Part shown: positions 1 to 7,690 of the stretch, one piece after another
Layout of the letters: each line of letters opens with the position of its first letter
Position numbering within the stretch: the stretch's first letter is position 1
Assembly: GCF_011008845.1 (NCBI RefSeq)
Contig: NZ_JAAIWM010000005.1
Coordinates: 303,621-367,620 of the forward strand
DNA length: 64,000 nucleotides
Direction: 5' to 3'
Origin: Bacillus mesophilus
Lineage (GTDB): Bacteria > Bacillota > Bacilli > Bacillales > SA4
The notes under the pieces: generated by a model
Database searches by the model: none
What the model was told of the DNA's origin: nothing
Seen by the model: the letters and a program-made list of their open reading frames with translations, nothing else
Made by a program: the position numbers and the translations under genes

Positions 1-604
1 CTGCAATCTTTTTATATCCCCAATTTTCTGATACATACTTATCAAAAATATATTTAACAATCTTTGCTTCATCAGGAAGTATTGAAAGCTTCTTATTAAT
101 AACTTCATATCCATAAATCTTTCCGCCAAGAAAATCCCCATCTTCAGCTTTTTTTTCCATTCCAGAGTTAGTTCGAAAAGAAATAAATTCCCTCTCCAGT
201 TCAGCAACTAATGACAATACATGAACAAGTATTTTAGCTGTAGGATCTTCAGTATTAATGCTGTCTGCTATGCAAATAATGTGTTTATCAATTGCATTTA
301 GTTGTTTCATAAAATACAACGTATCTAAGGGATCACGAGAGAGCCTATCTTGCTTATAGACAATAATATAGTCTATATCCTCTTCTTCTTTTACTACTCT
401 GTTATACATCTCAATAAAACCGTCGCGCCCTTTGAATGAACTACCTGATTTTAAGTCATCTACGTAAACATCAACCAGTTCTATATCATTCATTTCACAA
501 TATTTAATTATTTCATCTTCTTGTTTTTCCAATGACGTGTTACCAAAGTCCTTTTCTGATCTTGGACTTCTTCTTTTGTAACCAAAAGCTCTTTTTTTCT
601 TCAT
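1..604 (-). CDS. serine recombinase, C-terminus beyond window edge
   Basis: The frame is open from an ATG at 604 to the first base of the window (about 200 residues seen), so the gene is cut by the edge. The product is a site-specific DNA recombinase of the serine family. Visible marks are the catalytic Y-x-R-x-S start (Tyr9, Arg11, Ser13), the KQDRLSRD helix, an AELERE segment that leads into the long E-helix, and the start of the Recombinase domain (GGKIYGYEV). Its start codon overlaps the TAA of a short fusion ORF, suggesting translational coupling. It is the only intact member of the left recombinase group. Family certain, size and site specificity unknown. Confidence 0.85.
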   Translation of the reverse strand, partial: MKKKRAFGYKRRSPRSEKDFGNTSLEKQEDEIIKYCEMNDIELVDVYVDDLKSGSSFKGRDGFIEMYNRVVKEEEDIDYIIVYKQDRLSRDPLDTLYFMKQLNAIDKHIICIADSINTEDPTAKILVHVLSLVAELEREFISFRTNSGMEKKAEDGDFLGGKIYGYEVINKKLSILPDEAKIVKYIFDKYVSENWGYKKIA

Positions 605-960
605 TATATTGATTCCTCACTTCTACTTCTAAGATTAATTTCTAATTGGTGCGAATGTTGATTATTAATCCGAAAAGTAGTGTAAAAAATCCGCCCTTTT
701 AATGAATTACCTGATTTTAAGTCGTTAACGTAAACAACAACCAGTTCTATACCATTCATTTCACAATACTTAATTATCTCATCCTCTTGTTTTTCCAAAG
801 AAGTGTTTCCAAAGTCCTTTTCTGATTTTGGAATTCTTCTTCTGTAACCAACAGCTCTCTTTTTCTTCATTAATTGGATTCCTCACTTTTACTTCTAAGA
901 TTAATTTCTAGCTGGTGCGAATGTTTAATTATTAAATCCGAAAAGTAGTGTAAAAAATCA
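430..960. repeat. diverged tandem duplication, unit about 266 bp
   Basis: Positions about 430-690 align with about 696-960: the two ATG codons (604 and 870), the upstream sequence and the following ~60 codons match with scattered changes. One unit carries the 3' end of a short ORF plus the 5' end of the recombinase. The duplication explains why a recombinase N-terminus is fused to a short-ORF C-terminus between 604 and 870. Confidence 0.85.
604..870 (-). pseudogene. truncated serine recombinase N-terminus fused to short-ORF tail
   Basis: This 88-residue frame begins almost identically to the recombinase at 1-604 for about 60 residues, then switches to the C-terminus of the upstream 58-residue ORF (HSHQLEINLRS). 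It is the product of a ~266 bp tandem duplication. Residue 13, the catalytic serine in the intact neighbour, is isoleucine here, so it cannot be an active recombinase. It still has its start codon overlapping the preceding stop codon, so it may be translated. Most likely a decaying remnant. Confidence 0.8.
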
Positions 961-1046
961 GAGGCTTTGATCTTTTCTATGTCGCCTTTTCCTACCAAAG
1001 TTGCTTTATAATACTGATTGTAATCAACTTGCATGTTTTTCTTCAT
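870..1046 (-). CDS. short hypothetical protein upstream of recombinase
   Basis: A 58-residue ORF starting at an ATG at 1046 that is preceded by AGAGGTG at good spacing; a longer upstream start at 1139 has no such site. Its TAA overlaps the ATG of the next frame by one base, as in translationally coupled pairs. The C-terminal ~20 residues reappear at the end of the neighbouring fused ORF because of the tandem duplication. No recognised domain; it may be an accessory or directionality protein of the recombinase, but that is only inferred from position. Confidence 0.5.
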   Translation of the reverse strand: MKKNMQVDYNQYYKATLVGKGDIEKIKASDFLHYFSDLIIKHSHQLEINLRSKSEESN

Positions 1047-1146
1047 TATTAACACCTCTATCAGTAATTTGTTATGTTCTTGGTTGTTGATATAGATTTC
1101 AAATCGTTTTAACAGTAATGAATGATCACGCTTTAGCAAAATAAAA

Positions 1147-1207
1147 AAGCACCACTAACAACCGTTGAAGAAAAGGAGTTCCTTCAACTGGTTTGATAGC
1201 AGTGCTT
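1147..1207 (-). terminator. long two-part hairpin with U-run (terminator or attenuator)
   Basis: Outer arms AAGCACT and AGTGGTGCTT enclose an inner stem GTTGAAG / CTTCAAC; on the minus strand it is followed by a T-rich run. It lies between the broken resolvase and the recombinase group, so it either ends the upstream transcript or attenuates the downstream one. Confidence 0.6.
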
Positions 1208-1241
1208 CTGCTTGTTCATATAATATTTTTTTCTAAAAACC

Positions 1242-1653
1242 TTATGCTAGGAAGTATGACAAGTTGCCTGTTTTCATTGTGATTCGTTTGTTAGTAGTCT
1301 CTAGATAGATCTTAATTCTGTATACTTCAGCTCCATCAAGAACAATTACCTTCGCATTATGCTTTTCGATTAGTGAACCAAAAGACATAATTTGATTTAC
1401 ATCACGACTAATTCTAATAAGAGAGTCAACCATAACAACTTTAACTAGTCCGACTTCTATTAATTGAATTAACCTTCGTAAACGCACGTTCATCAAATGG
1501 AGTAGCTCCCGATGATTGGGCATATTCTTTGATGCTTATTGACATTAAATTTTGCTCAGCATACACTTCACATTTTGATCTTTGTGAATCTAAGGATTCT
1601 TCGGATTTATTTGCTGAGCGAATATATGAGACACTTTTGATTTTACCATTCAT
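1242..1653 (-). pseudogene. degenerate serine resolvase, frameshifted
   Basis: Two overlapping frames together give a resolvase catalytic domain. The first (from ATG 1653, after AAGGGGA) has SYIRSANKSEESLDSQ and ends the usable part at PFDERAF; the second continues with RLRRLIQLIEVG and VDSLIRISRD. The join lies near 1480-1495 and needs a single-base shift. In the Y-x-R-x-S motif the catalytic serine is alanine, and the arginine-rich DRLSR loop is altered. Only the N-terminal catalytic domain is present. Family is clear, loss of function is inferred from both lesions. Confidence 0.75.
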
Positions 1654-1863
1654 TGTATTTTTATCCCCTTCAAAAATATTCTGTGTGTATATATTAGGAT
1701 TATCTTTCTTTAGAACCTTTAACAAGACTATCAGCTGCAGCTTATCGGAATTTTAACTTTTAGAATAAAAGTTCATCTACTACACTACCTAATTTTATGT
1801 GAATCTAGCCTTAACAAAACTAAGAATTATTTCAAACCAACTCTAACGGTAATGTTATGGATT

Positions 1864-2163
1864 TTATAATCCTTCTATTAGATCAAGTCTCTTCATATAC
1901 TTGTCTTCTTCATCTAGAACAGATTCGATAATCGTTTTAGGTATGTTTGTTCTATTATTGATAAAATCTATTAATTCATCCATATAAACAACATTAGTCT
2001 CTCCTAGTTCATCCGAAGAACTAGACTCATCCTCTACTAATCCTAATGCGGAATAGTAATCGAATTCACTATCAAATATCTGATTTATAATATCGATTGA
2101 TATCCCTAGTTCCCTAGAGACATACTTAGTTAAGTACTCCATATCAATTACTTTCTCTTCCAT
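1864..2163 (-). CDS. hypothetical acidic protein with internal duplication
   Basis: A 99-residue, strongly acidic protein with a clear AGAGAGGTTC ribosome binding site before its ATG. It appears to be built of two related halves: MEYLTKYVSRELGIS..IINQIFDSEFDYYSALGLVED and MDELIDFINNRTNIP..IIESVLDEEDKYMKRLDLIEG, joined by a serine/acid linker around residue 48. Each half looks like a short helical module. It sits between recombinase genes on the island. I do not recognise a named family; a phage- or element-borne accessory protein is plausible. Confidence 0.6.
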   Translation of the reverse strand: MEEKVIDMEYLTKYVSRELGISIDIINQIFDSEFDYYSALGLVEDESSSSDELGETNVVYMDELIDFINNRTNIPKTIIESVLDEEDKYMKRLDLIEGL

Positions 2164-2319
2164 AAAAAGAACCTCTCTTTAATTATAGTAAGTTTAAAAG
2201 GTGTTATCATTATTCGTATTTTTGTTAGAAAAATTATATAAAGCGGTAACGATATTACAAAAAAGATTTGTCCCTTTGATGCTCTTTCCTAATATAACGT
2301 TGCATCCACCTTTATCTAT

Positions 2320-2469
2320 TCAACATACGAATAAACTTTTAAAGGTTAGCTTTAGCTTAGGCATCTTTTGTTGAACATTGACCAAACTTCTCTTTTTATT
2401 TTTTAGTTTCAGTAAGTGTTCCTGAATTCGACTATGAACATTGAAACGTTTTGATAAAACATTATACAT
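2320..2469 (-). CDS. short basic hypothetical protein
   Basis: A 49-residue basic ORF beginning at an ATG at 2469 that is preceded by a very good ribosome binding site (AGGGAGGAACGTAA). The product is rich in Lys and Arg and ends FKSLFVC. A longer frame from 2612 covers another reading frame and lacks a convincing start. No known family; the ribosome binding site is the main support. Confidence 0.35.
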   Translation of the reverse strand: MYNVLSKRFNVHSRIQEHLLKLKNKKRSLVNVQQKMPKLKLTFKSLFVC

Positions 2470-2654
2470 TTACGTTCCTCCCTATTCCTTATGATAAATG
2501 GGTCTTTTTCTAATGGCGAACATAAGCGAAAATAAATTTTAAAATATTTTTCAATTACGTTTAAACTTTCGGTTTTATGACCATAAAGAAAATATATCAA
2601 TCGATTTTTCAACCAGAAAAGTATACCTTTGTGGTTATTTCACCGATAATCCCA

Positions 2655-2688
2655 CTCCAAAATCCATTGATATCAAGGGATTTTGGAG
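2655..2688. repeat. 34-bp near-perfect palindrome
   Basis: Two 17-base arms (CTCCAAAATCCATTGAT and its complement with one mismatch) meet with no loop, just downstream of the large serine recombinase gene. There is no U-run on the minus strand, so a standard terminator is unlikely. It could be a protein binding or recombination site. Confidence 0.6.
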
Positions 2689-2703
2689 ATAGGACATTTT
2701 TGT

Positions 2704-4269
2704 TTATTTTTTCACTTTTAGGTCTTTCGGTTTTTCAGGCAGTTGCTTCATTAATTCTTCGGTTATTTGGCCAGTAGATGTTTCAATCTCAACGAAGGGG
2801 TTCAGCCTATAATTAATAGAGAGCATGAAGTCATTATCTTTGCTATAAGTTAACTTAATCTTATCAATGAATGTTAAGCACAATGTTCTTAATTCGTTAT
2901 TTAGTAATGAGGAGATATCAGCTTTTTTGAAATGAGAATATACCTCAAGCAAAGCCATGTCGTTGTTTAGTAATTCAATCTTTTCAATTGCTTGATTAAT
3001 TTTAAGCTTTTCCTTCTTTATTAGTTCTTTAGAGCTTTTGAAGATAGTTTCAATATCTTCTTGTTCTTCTTGTTGACTTATCATTCGCTTATTAAAGAGA
3101 ATTCGCTCTTCAGTTTGTTCTACTGATTTTTTCCAAGCTTTTAATGTTTTCATCCAACCTGTTAGGGCAGACTTACTTTCTTCTATCATTTGGTGCAGAT
3201 TTGATGTCCATTTCTTTGACAAATCAGATTTAACTTCTTTATGAATGTCATCGACTTTAACATTAACTTTACAGTTTTCGCACCGATACACTTGATATTT
3301 CCCTTCTTTTCCTTTTGGTGAATTGTCCTTTGTCTTGAACGCTGTGTTACATTTGCCGCAATACAAAAGGTTTCTAAGGAAAAATGGTGTTTCTAGTTTA
3401 CCGTATCTTTTCTTATAGCTTTTAACTTGTGTAACAACTGAAAACATTACAGGAGAAATTATTGGATCATGTACATCTTTAAATGGCTCCAGATCTTCAC
3501 TTTTCATTTCACACAGGGATGATTTTGATTGCTTTACAGACCAACTAAGGTGACCTGCATACACAATATTCTTTAGGATGTAATCAACAGTACTGCTATG
3601 CCATTGGCTTATATGCTTTGTTTTAACTTTTTCATCATTTAAAATATCTTTAATTTTTTCATTTGAATAGCCCCAAGATGCCATGTCAAATATCCTAGTA
3701 ACAATCGGGGAATCTTCATTCGGTATTAATAAACCTTCGACTAAATCATATCCAACAGGTGTTCTTGTACCTGGACGACTAGGTTTATCAGAATCATTAT
3801 TTGCGAGAATACTAAGTTGTGCATCTTTGGCTCGTTTAGATTTAATACTCGATTCTTCATTTGCAAAAACCAATTTGGCTTGGACTAAAGGATCGTTTGG
3901 ATCCCACTCACCACTGGCTGATTCTGAACTAAAGAATTTCACATGTGGATATTGCTCTTTAATAGGAAGATATATATCCCGCTGAAAGTCATGAATTCTG
4001 CGAGTTATACGAGATTCATCATAAAAAAATATTGCTTCAACATCTTTTGCATCATTTAGAAGTAACTGCATTTTTTTCCGTTTAGATGCTCTCTTTCTGA
4101 AGCCACTTACTGCTTCATCAAATCTCCATAAGATTATTTCATAACCTTCTTGTCTGGCCTTCTCAGAAATCATTCTTTTTTGAATCTCTTCTGAGTGATT
4201 CTCTTTTTGTCTATTGTCTGAAATGCGTAAGTAACCTACAGCTGGTCGAAGTGTTGTCACTTTAAACAA
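2704..4269 (-). CDS. large serine recombinase (second gene of pair)
   Basis: A 521-residue large serine recombinase. The resolvase domain fills residues 1-150 with Tyr13, Arg15 and catalytic Ser17, DESRITRR at 84-91, then the Recombinase domain (PVGYDL at 171, YAGH at 237), a zinc ribbon with Cys304, Cys307, Cys330 and Cys333, and a coiled coil at about 355-450. It begins inside the end of the upstream recombinase gene (8-base overlap), so the two are one translationally coupled unit. Two different large serine recombinases side by side recall ccrA/ccrB of SCC elements, but sequence identity to Ccr proteins cannot be judged here. Confidence 0.9.
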   Translation of the reverse strand: MFKVTTLRPAVGYLRISDNRQKENHSEEIQKRMISEKARQEGYEIILWRFDEAVSGFRKRASKRKKMQLLLNDAKDVEAIFFYDESRITRRIHDFQRDIYLPIKEQYPHVKFFSSESASGEWDPNDPLVQAKLVFANEESSIKSKRAKDAQLSILANNDSDKPSRPGTRTPVGYDLVEGLLIPNEDSPIVTRIFDMASWGYSNEKIKDILNDEKVKTKHISQWHSSTVDYILKNIVYAGHLSWSVKQSKSSLCEMKSEDLEPFKDVHDPIISPVMFSVVTQVKSYKKRYGKLETPFFLRNLLYCGKCNTAFKTKDNSPKGKEGKYQVYRCENCKVNVKVDDIHKEVKSDLSKKWTSNLHQMIEESKSALTGWMKTLKAWKKSVEQTEERILFNKRMISQQEEQEDIETIFKSSKELIKKEKLKINQAIEKIELLNNDMALLEVYSHFKKADISSLLNNELRTLCLTFIDKIKLTYSKDNDFMLSINYRLNPFVEIETSTGQITEELMKQLPEKPKDLKVKK

Positions 4270-5632
4270 CTCCTTTCTCTTTAATTAGAGAGTATAGATC
4301 TATTTCAAAATAATCTTGATGAACCTTAACATTCTTAATTAGGAGCTCTATTAAAACTTCCAGTTCAGATTTTGTTAGATTATCGAGAGAAGGTTGTACT
4401 ATTTGGGATATTGTTTTTAGTTCATTTTTCAATGATTGTACCGAAGTGATTTCATGATTAATTTCATCTATCTCAGTATTTGTTCTTTGAATTTCCATCT
4501 TCAATTTCTCGTACATAGTGTGAAAATTACTGGCTAACAACAACATTGATTTGTTAAGTAGCTGTTCTTTATGTTGTTTCTGATAAGTCAGATTATCTAT
4601 TACACCGCGGAGATGCATTTTGAAAATAGACTCATATTCTTTTAAAACAAATTGCTCTGTTTCTTTCAGAATTGTTTCTTCAATAATCCTATTAAATTCA
4701 TCCAATTCGACTACTACCTTCTTATGTCGGAAGCTGCATACAAAATAAGAAGGTTTGTCCAGCACTTTTTTGAACACCATGTTCTTATTGCAAACTCCGC
4801 AAATAGGGTTAAGTATCATCTTATCTCTTGCCCGTATGACTGTCTCATTGTATTCTTTAATAAATTTATTAAGAATAGCTTGGACCTCTTCAAACATTTC
4901 CAGCGAAATAATTTCATCAACATGATGGAGTTCATCATAACCATAATCAGTGAGGCAATACCCTGCGTAAAATGGCCTTTGTAAGATTTTCATTACTTTT
5001 CTATGACCATTTAACTCTTTCCCATACTTCGTCAGAACACTTACAAACTCTTCCTTTGTTTGAACCTGGCTAAATTCCTTGAATAATGATCTGATAATAA
5101 TACTTCGGTTATTATCTAAAGAGAAACGTACTTTTGTACTACCATTCTCTAATAATTCTTCAATGCGTTCGAAACCAATTATTTTTCCTGGATAACGCTT
5201 AGTCGCATCAGAAGTACGTCTTCCGATGTTTTTACCTTCCTGCTGACTAAATATCCCGTAGAAATTCTCAATACTGGAATTTTTGATAAACGGTATTTCA
5301 TTTGTAGCAGTATAGATGACTTCAACTCCATAGAAATTGACAACTTCATTGAATTCTGAGGCTTCATAAAAATCTCGTTGTACTCTATCACGAGCGTAAA
5401 TAATGACTAAAGCTACTCTACCTTCTTTTATTAACTTTAGTAGTTTTTTATAAGCCGGACGATTATTTGCATCGTTTTTTGTTGCAGAAACATTGAAATC
5501 TTCTAGAAAAAGTACTTCATCCTCATTTATGCCTCTCGCCTTTAATACTTTTTTTGCGGCATCACGTTGTTCACGTAAATTTTGTGAGCTGGAACTGACC
5601 CGCGTATAAACGACAACCAACTTTTTTTGCAA
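4262..5632 (-). CDS. large serine recombinase (first gene of pair)
   Basis: A 456-residue large serine recombinase. Tyr9, Arg11 and catalytic Ser13 lie in VVYTRVSSSSQ; ARDRVQRD at 80-87 is the conserved loop; a Recombinase domain follows (RPFYAGY at 219), then a zinc ribbon with Cys278, Cys281, Cys299 and possibly His303, and a coiled coil to about residue 415. The start is a TTG at 5632, eight bases after AGGAGGT. It is followed by the second recombinase with an 8-base overlap and preceded by two very short ORFs in the same direction. It probably acts with its neighbour in excision or integration of the island. Confidence 0.9.
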   Translation of the reverse strand: MQKKLVVVYTRVSSSSQNLREQRDAAKKVLKARGINEDEVLFLEDFNVSATKNDANNRPAYKKLLKLIKEGRVALVIIYARDRVQRDFYEASEFNEVVNFYGVEVIYTATNEIPFIKNSSIENFYGIFSQQEGKNIGRRTSDATKRYPGKIIGFERIEELLENGSTKVRFSLDNNRSIIIRSLFKEFSQVQTKEEFVSVLTKYGKELNGHRKVMKILQRPFYAGYCLTDYGYDELHHVDEIISLEMFEEVQAILNKFIKEYNETVIRARDKMILNPICGVCNKNMVFKKVLDKPSYFVCSFRHKKVVVELDEFNRIIEETILKETEQFVLKEYESIFKMHLRGVIDNLTYQKQHKEQLLNKSMLLLASNFHTMYEKLKMEIQRTNTEIDEINHEITSVQSLKNELKTISQIVQPSLDNLTKSELEVLIELLIKNVKVHQDYFEIDLYSLIKEKGVV

Positions 5633-5634
5633 AA

Positions 5635-5814
5635 TTAGTTACCTCCTTTGTATCTGAACCTTTGATCTGCTGAGTGAAGGAGCTTTGCCTTAACAGAGCA
5701 ATCAATGTCTAATTCATTGATTAACAGTTTGGTAATTAGTTTTTGCACCCAAACAGCAGATTCTACTGGTAGGTCCTGTGAATAAGTAATTTTAGATATC
5801 CTTGATCTTGACAA
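5635..5814 (-). CDS. short hypothetical protein preceding recombinase pair
   Basis: A 59-residue ORF with a TTG start at 5814, eight bases after GGAGGAG. It ends with a GGAGGT that also serves as the ribosome binding site of the recombinase gene, whose start is only two bases beyond the stop, so the genes are tightly coupled. The protein is basic and begins MSRSRISKIT. Small proteins encoded directly before large serine recombinases are often accessory factors, but no family is recognised. Confidence 0.5.
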   Translation of the reverse strand: MSRSRISKITYSQDLPVESAVWVQKLITKLLINELDIDCSVKAKLLHSADQRFRYKGGN

Positions 5815-5869
5815 GTAATCATCTCCTCCAAGTATGTGATATAAACATACTAGACAGGAGATGTAAGAT

Positions 5870-6034
5870 TTATACTCCCTTTGCCTCCATGTTGTCTTTT
5901 GAGTCCTGTTCCATAAAGTCTAGTTTTAATTGAAAAGCTAGCTGTGACTGTGTATCCTTTTGGCTCACTCTTGGAACAACAATCTTCTTTGGGCTTGATC
6001 CTGGGAAGTCATATTTCTCAAAAGCCTTATTCAC
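5870..6034 (-). CDS. short hypothetical protein, first gene of recombinase operon
   Basis: A 54-residue ORF with a GTG start at 6034 after AAAGGAGGAATATAA. It begins MNKAFEKYDFPGS. It lies 55 bases upstream of the 59-residue ORF and downstream of a long hairpin with a U-run, so it is probably the first gene of a four-gene transcript that ends with the two recombinases. No domain is recognised. Confidence 0.5.
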   Translation of the reverse strand: MNKAFEKYDFPGSSPKKIVVPRVSQKDTQSQLAFQLKLDFMEQDSKDNMEAKGV

Positions 6035-6091
6035 TTATATTCCTCCTTTTGAAATTCATAGAAAGATAGGCTACTATTTTGGGAACAAAAA

Positions 6092-6163
6092 AAGGACCGG
6101 ATTTCTTGTGTAGTACTTAATCTCCATAGGAAATTAAGCTTCTGCACAAGATACCCGGTCCTT
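6092..6163 (-). terminator. long nested hairpin with U-run upstream of recombinase operon
   Basis: Outer arms pair GGACCGG with CCGGTCC and TCTTGTG with CACAAGA; an inner stem pairs CTTAAT with ATTAAG. On the minus strand a run of seven T follows. No minus-strand gene lies just upstream, so it looks like an attenuator in the leader of the recombinase operon rather than the end of a gene. Confidence 0.65.
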
Positions 6164-6407
6164 CCGATTATCTTTGTAATTTATTTTATAGTGTTATAAC
6201 TTTTGCGAATATAGGTTCTAATTATCTTTCTTAACCTATTTTTATCATGAATAAATGATTTCGTCAACGGTCCAGACAGAATTTTTTTCTTTTAGGTAAA
6301 GATAGTCGAAGAATCTATCTCTTCTAATGACAAAGTGTTAGATAGAAAACAGTGAGCTAAACTGTTCACCCCCGACTTATTAAAGAAAAGCCCCCGTTCG
6401 TGATATA

Positions 6408-6442
6408 AGGTTAGCCAGATATTTCTGGTTGACCTTTTTTTA
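6408..6442 (+). terminator. orphan plus-strand intrinsic terminator
   Basis: A 12-bp stem (AGGTTAGCCAGA against TCTGGTTGACCT, with G-T pairs) and a TATT loop are followed by seven T on the plus strand. No plus-strand gene precedes it in the window, so it may end a small noncoding transcript that starts in 6170-6400. Confidence 0.55.
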
Positions 6443-6751
6443 TATGGTCTTATTATTACGGTAGTCGGGGTAGAACGTCGTGTTCCTGTTACAACCACAT
6501 TAATGTAGCAATAAGGTAGGTTAAAATGAAAAAGAGTAATCTTCACTTTAATCAGAGGATTGCACTAGATTTTGGAAAAGTCATCGAGTATAATAGTTAA
6601 TTAAGGGAACATACGTTTCTGTTTTTCCTTTGAATGTTTGTTCTTGCTTACATTTTAAAAGGTTGGTGGTCGCTCACTTAACAGAAACCATTGTTCTCTT
6701 TTTATTTGTGGGAATAGCTGGAGTTTCATAGCAAAGACAGGAGTTGCTAAA

Positions 6752-7033
6752 ATGAATATTCATGATGAAGAGTTTAAGGAAAATCTAAAAAAGGTACTTT
6801 TAGAGGTCCAACAATTGCTCCATATTGCTGACGATCCATCTGAAATTAAAAAGCGTAAGGAACAAATAGAAGAATTAATTGGATCTATAAAGAAAGCATA
6901 TTTGAATGAAGAAGATGAAGAAACGAAACGGAAAGATGAACTTCATGCAAAATACTTATCAGACACTATTACTAACGTGAATGGGACAAGCGAGAAATGG
7001 CGCAAAGACCCTGGAGGAAATATCCTGATATAG
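6752..7033 (+). CDS. hypothetical charged protein, apparently cut by an in-frame TAG
   Basis: A 93-residue ORF with AGGAGTTGC before its ATG. It is highly charged and helical (KENLKKVLLEVQQLL, KKRKEQIEELIG), probably coiled coil. The same frame continues past the TAG at 7031-7033 for another 28 codons, coding for KEVADLLGLNEDDIRDVY, a helix-turn-helix-like stretch, and stops at 7120, exactly overlapping the start of the next gene. That overlap suggests the original gene ended at 7120 and that the TAG is a recent nonsense change. Function unknown. Confidence 0.55.
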   Translation: MNIHDEEFKENLKKVLLEVQQLLHIADDPSEIKKRKEQIEELIGSIKKAYLNEEDEETKRKDELHAKYLSDTITNVNGTSEKWRKDPGGNILI

Positions 7034-7112
7034 AAAATCAAGGAAGTTGCTGATCTTTTAGGCCTAAATGAAGATGATATAAGAGATGTTTACATGAAAT
7101 CAGGTGTATCTG

Positions 7113-7361
7113 ATGATGTCTAAAAACGATAAAATAATACCATTGTTTAAGCAGCGCATTCAAATAAAAAATACTGATGAGTTTGTTGAGGAGATCGAAG
7201 CAACGATTAGCTACTACAAGAATCGTCACGAACAGTCTGTCACAGATAAACTGGTTGGGTTCATCGATAGTTTAGATGATCGCGAGCGTATGAAAGTGCT
7301 GGTGGAGCTTCGCGAAAGATACTATGAGGGGTCTCCTTTTGGAGACGATGACATACTATAA
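7113..7361 (+). CDS. hypothetical protein, coupled to upstream ORF
   Basis: An 82-residue ORF; of the possible starts the ATG at 7113 is best, six bases after AGGTG (a GTG at 7104 is part of that site; a second ATG follows at 7116). The product is acidic and helical and ends GSPFGDDDIL. Its start overlaps the end of the frame that continues from the preceding ORF, so the two probably form a pair. No domain recognised. Confidence 0.55.
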   Translation: MMSKNDKIIPLFKQRIQIKNTDEFVEEIEATISYYKNRHEQSVTDKLVGFIDSLDDRERMKVLVELRERYYEGSPFGDDDIL

Positions 7362-7415
7362 GAGATATTTTTACTTGAAATTAGATGTAATGAAAAACTT
7401 GTCTAAAACTTTACT

Positions 7416-7484
7416 AAGGACTTCCGAAAATTAATAAGCAATAAGTATTACCACTTAGGTGGAAATACAGTATCGGAGGTCTTT
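7416..7484 (+). promoter_or_regulatory. leader hairpin that sequesters the ribosome binding site
   Basis: AAGGACTTCCGA at 7416-7427 pairs along all 12 bases (two G-T pairs) with TCGGAGGTCTTT at 7473-7484, which contains the ribosome binding site of the next ORF. Inside lies a second hairpin, GTATT-A-CCAC / GTGG-A-AATAC (7445-7468). The arrangement would block translation until the outer stem opens. Confidence 0.6.
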
Positions 7485-7487
7485 AAA

Positions 7488-7655
7488 ATGAAAAGACATA
7501 TTGGAAGAAAAGTTTATACAGTTGGTAAAAGAAAATGGACGAGACAATGGAGAGTTATCGCTGCTATTGCAGATTGTCGTCATTACATTGTGAAGTATCC
7601 AGATGGTCGAAAAACCTGGATAAAAGATGAGGAAATCTTGTTCTTCTGGAATTGA
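7488..7655 (+). CDS. short basic hypothetical protein
   Basis: A 55-residue ORF with CGGAGGT at good spacing before ATG 7488, followed directly by a strong terminator. The protein is basic and rich in tryptophan (MKRHIGRKVYTVGKRKW at the start, EILFFWN at the end), and looks like a compact beta-rich nucleic-acid-binding or phage-type protein, which is only a guess from composition. The leader folds over the ribosome binding site. It stands as a single-gene transcription unit. Confidence 0.6.
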   Translation: MKRHIGRKVYTVGKRKWTRQWRVIAAIADCRHYIVKYPDGRKTWIKDEEILFFWN

Positions 7656-7656
7656 A

Positions 7657-7690
7657 AAAAAGAGCTCTTGCTAAAAGAGCTCTTTTTTTC
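7657..7690 (+). terminator. intrinsic terminator after 55-residue ORF
   Basis: AAAGAGCTCTT and AAGAGCTCTTT arms with a short loop, followed by seven T; the A-run on the other side makes it potentially bidirectional. Confidence 0.75.

Noticed and set aside
2489..2498. TTATGATA as a possible second SCC-type attachment core
   Set aside because: Only eight AT-rich bases match the staphylococcal core, and they do not match the rlmH end found here (TTTATGGTACGG).
6292..6546. 84-codon minus-strand frame
   Set aside because: No good ribosome binding site, odd composition, and it runs through the plus-strand terminator at 6408-6442.
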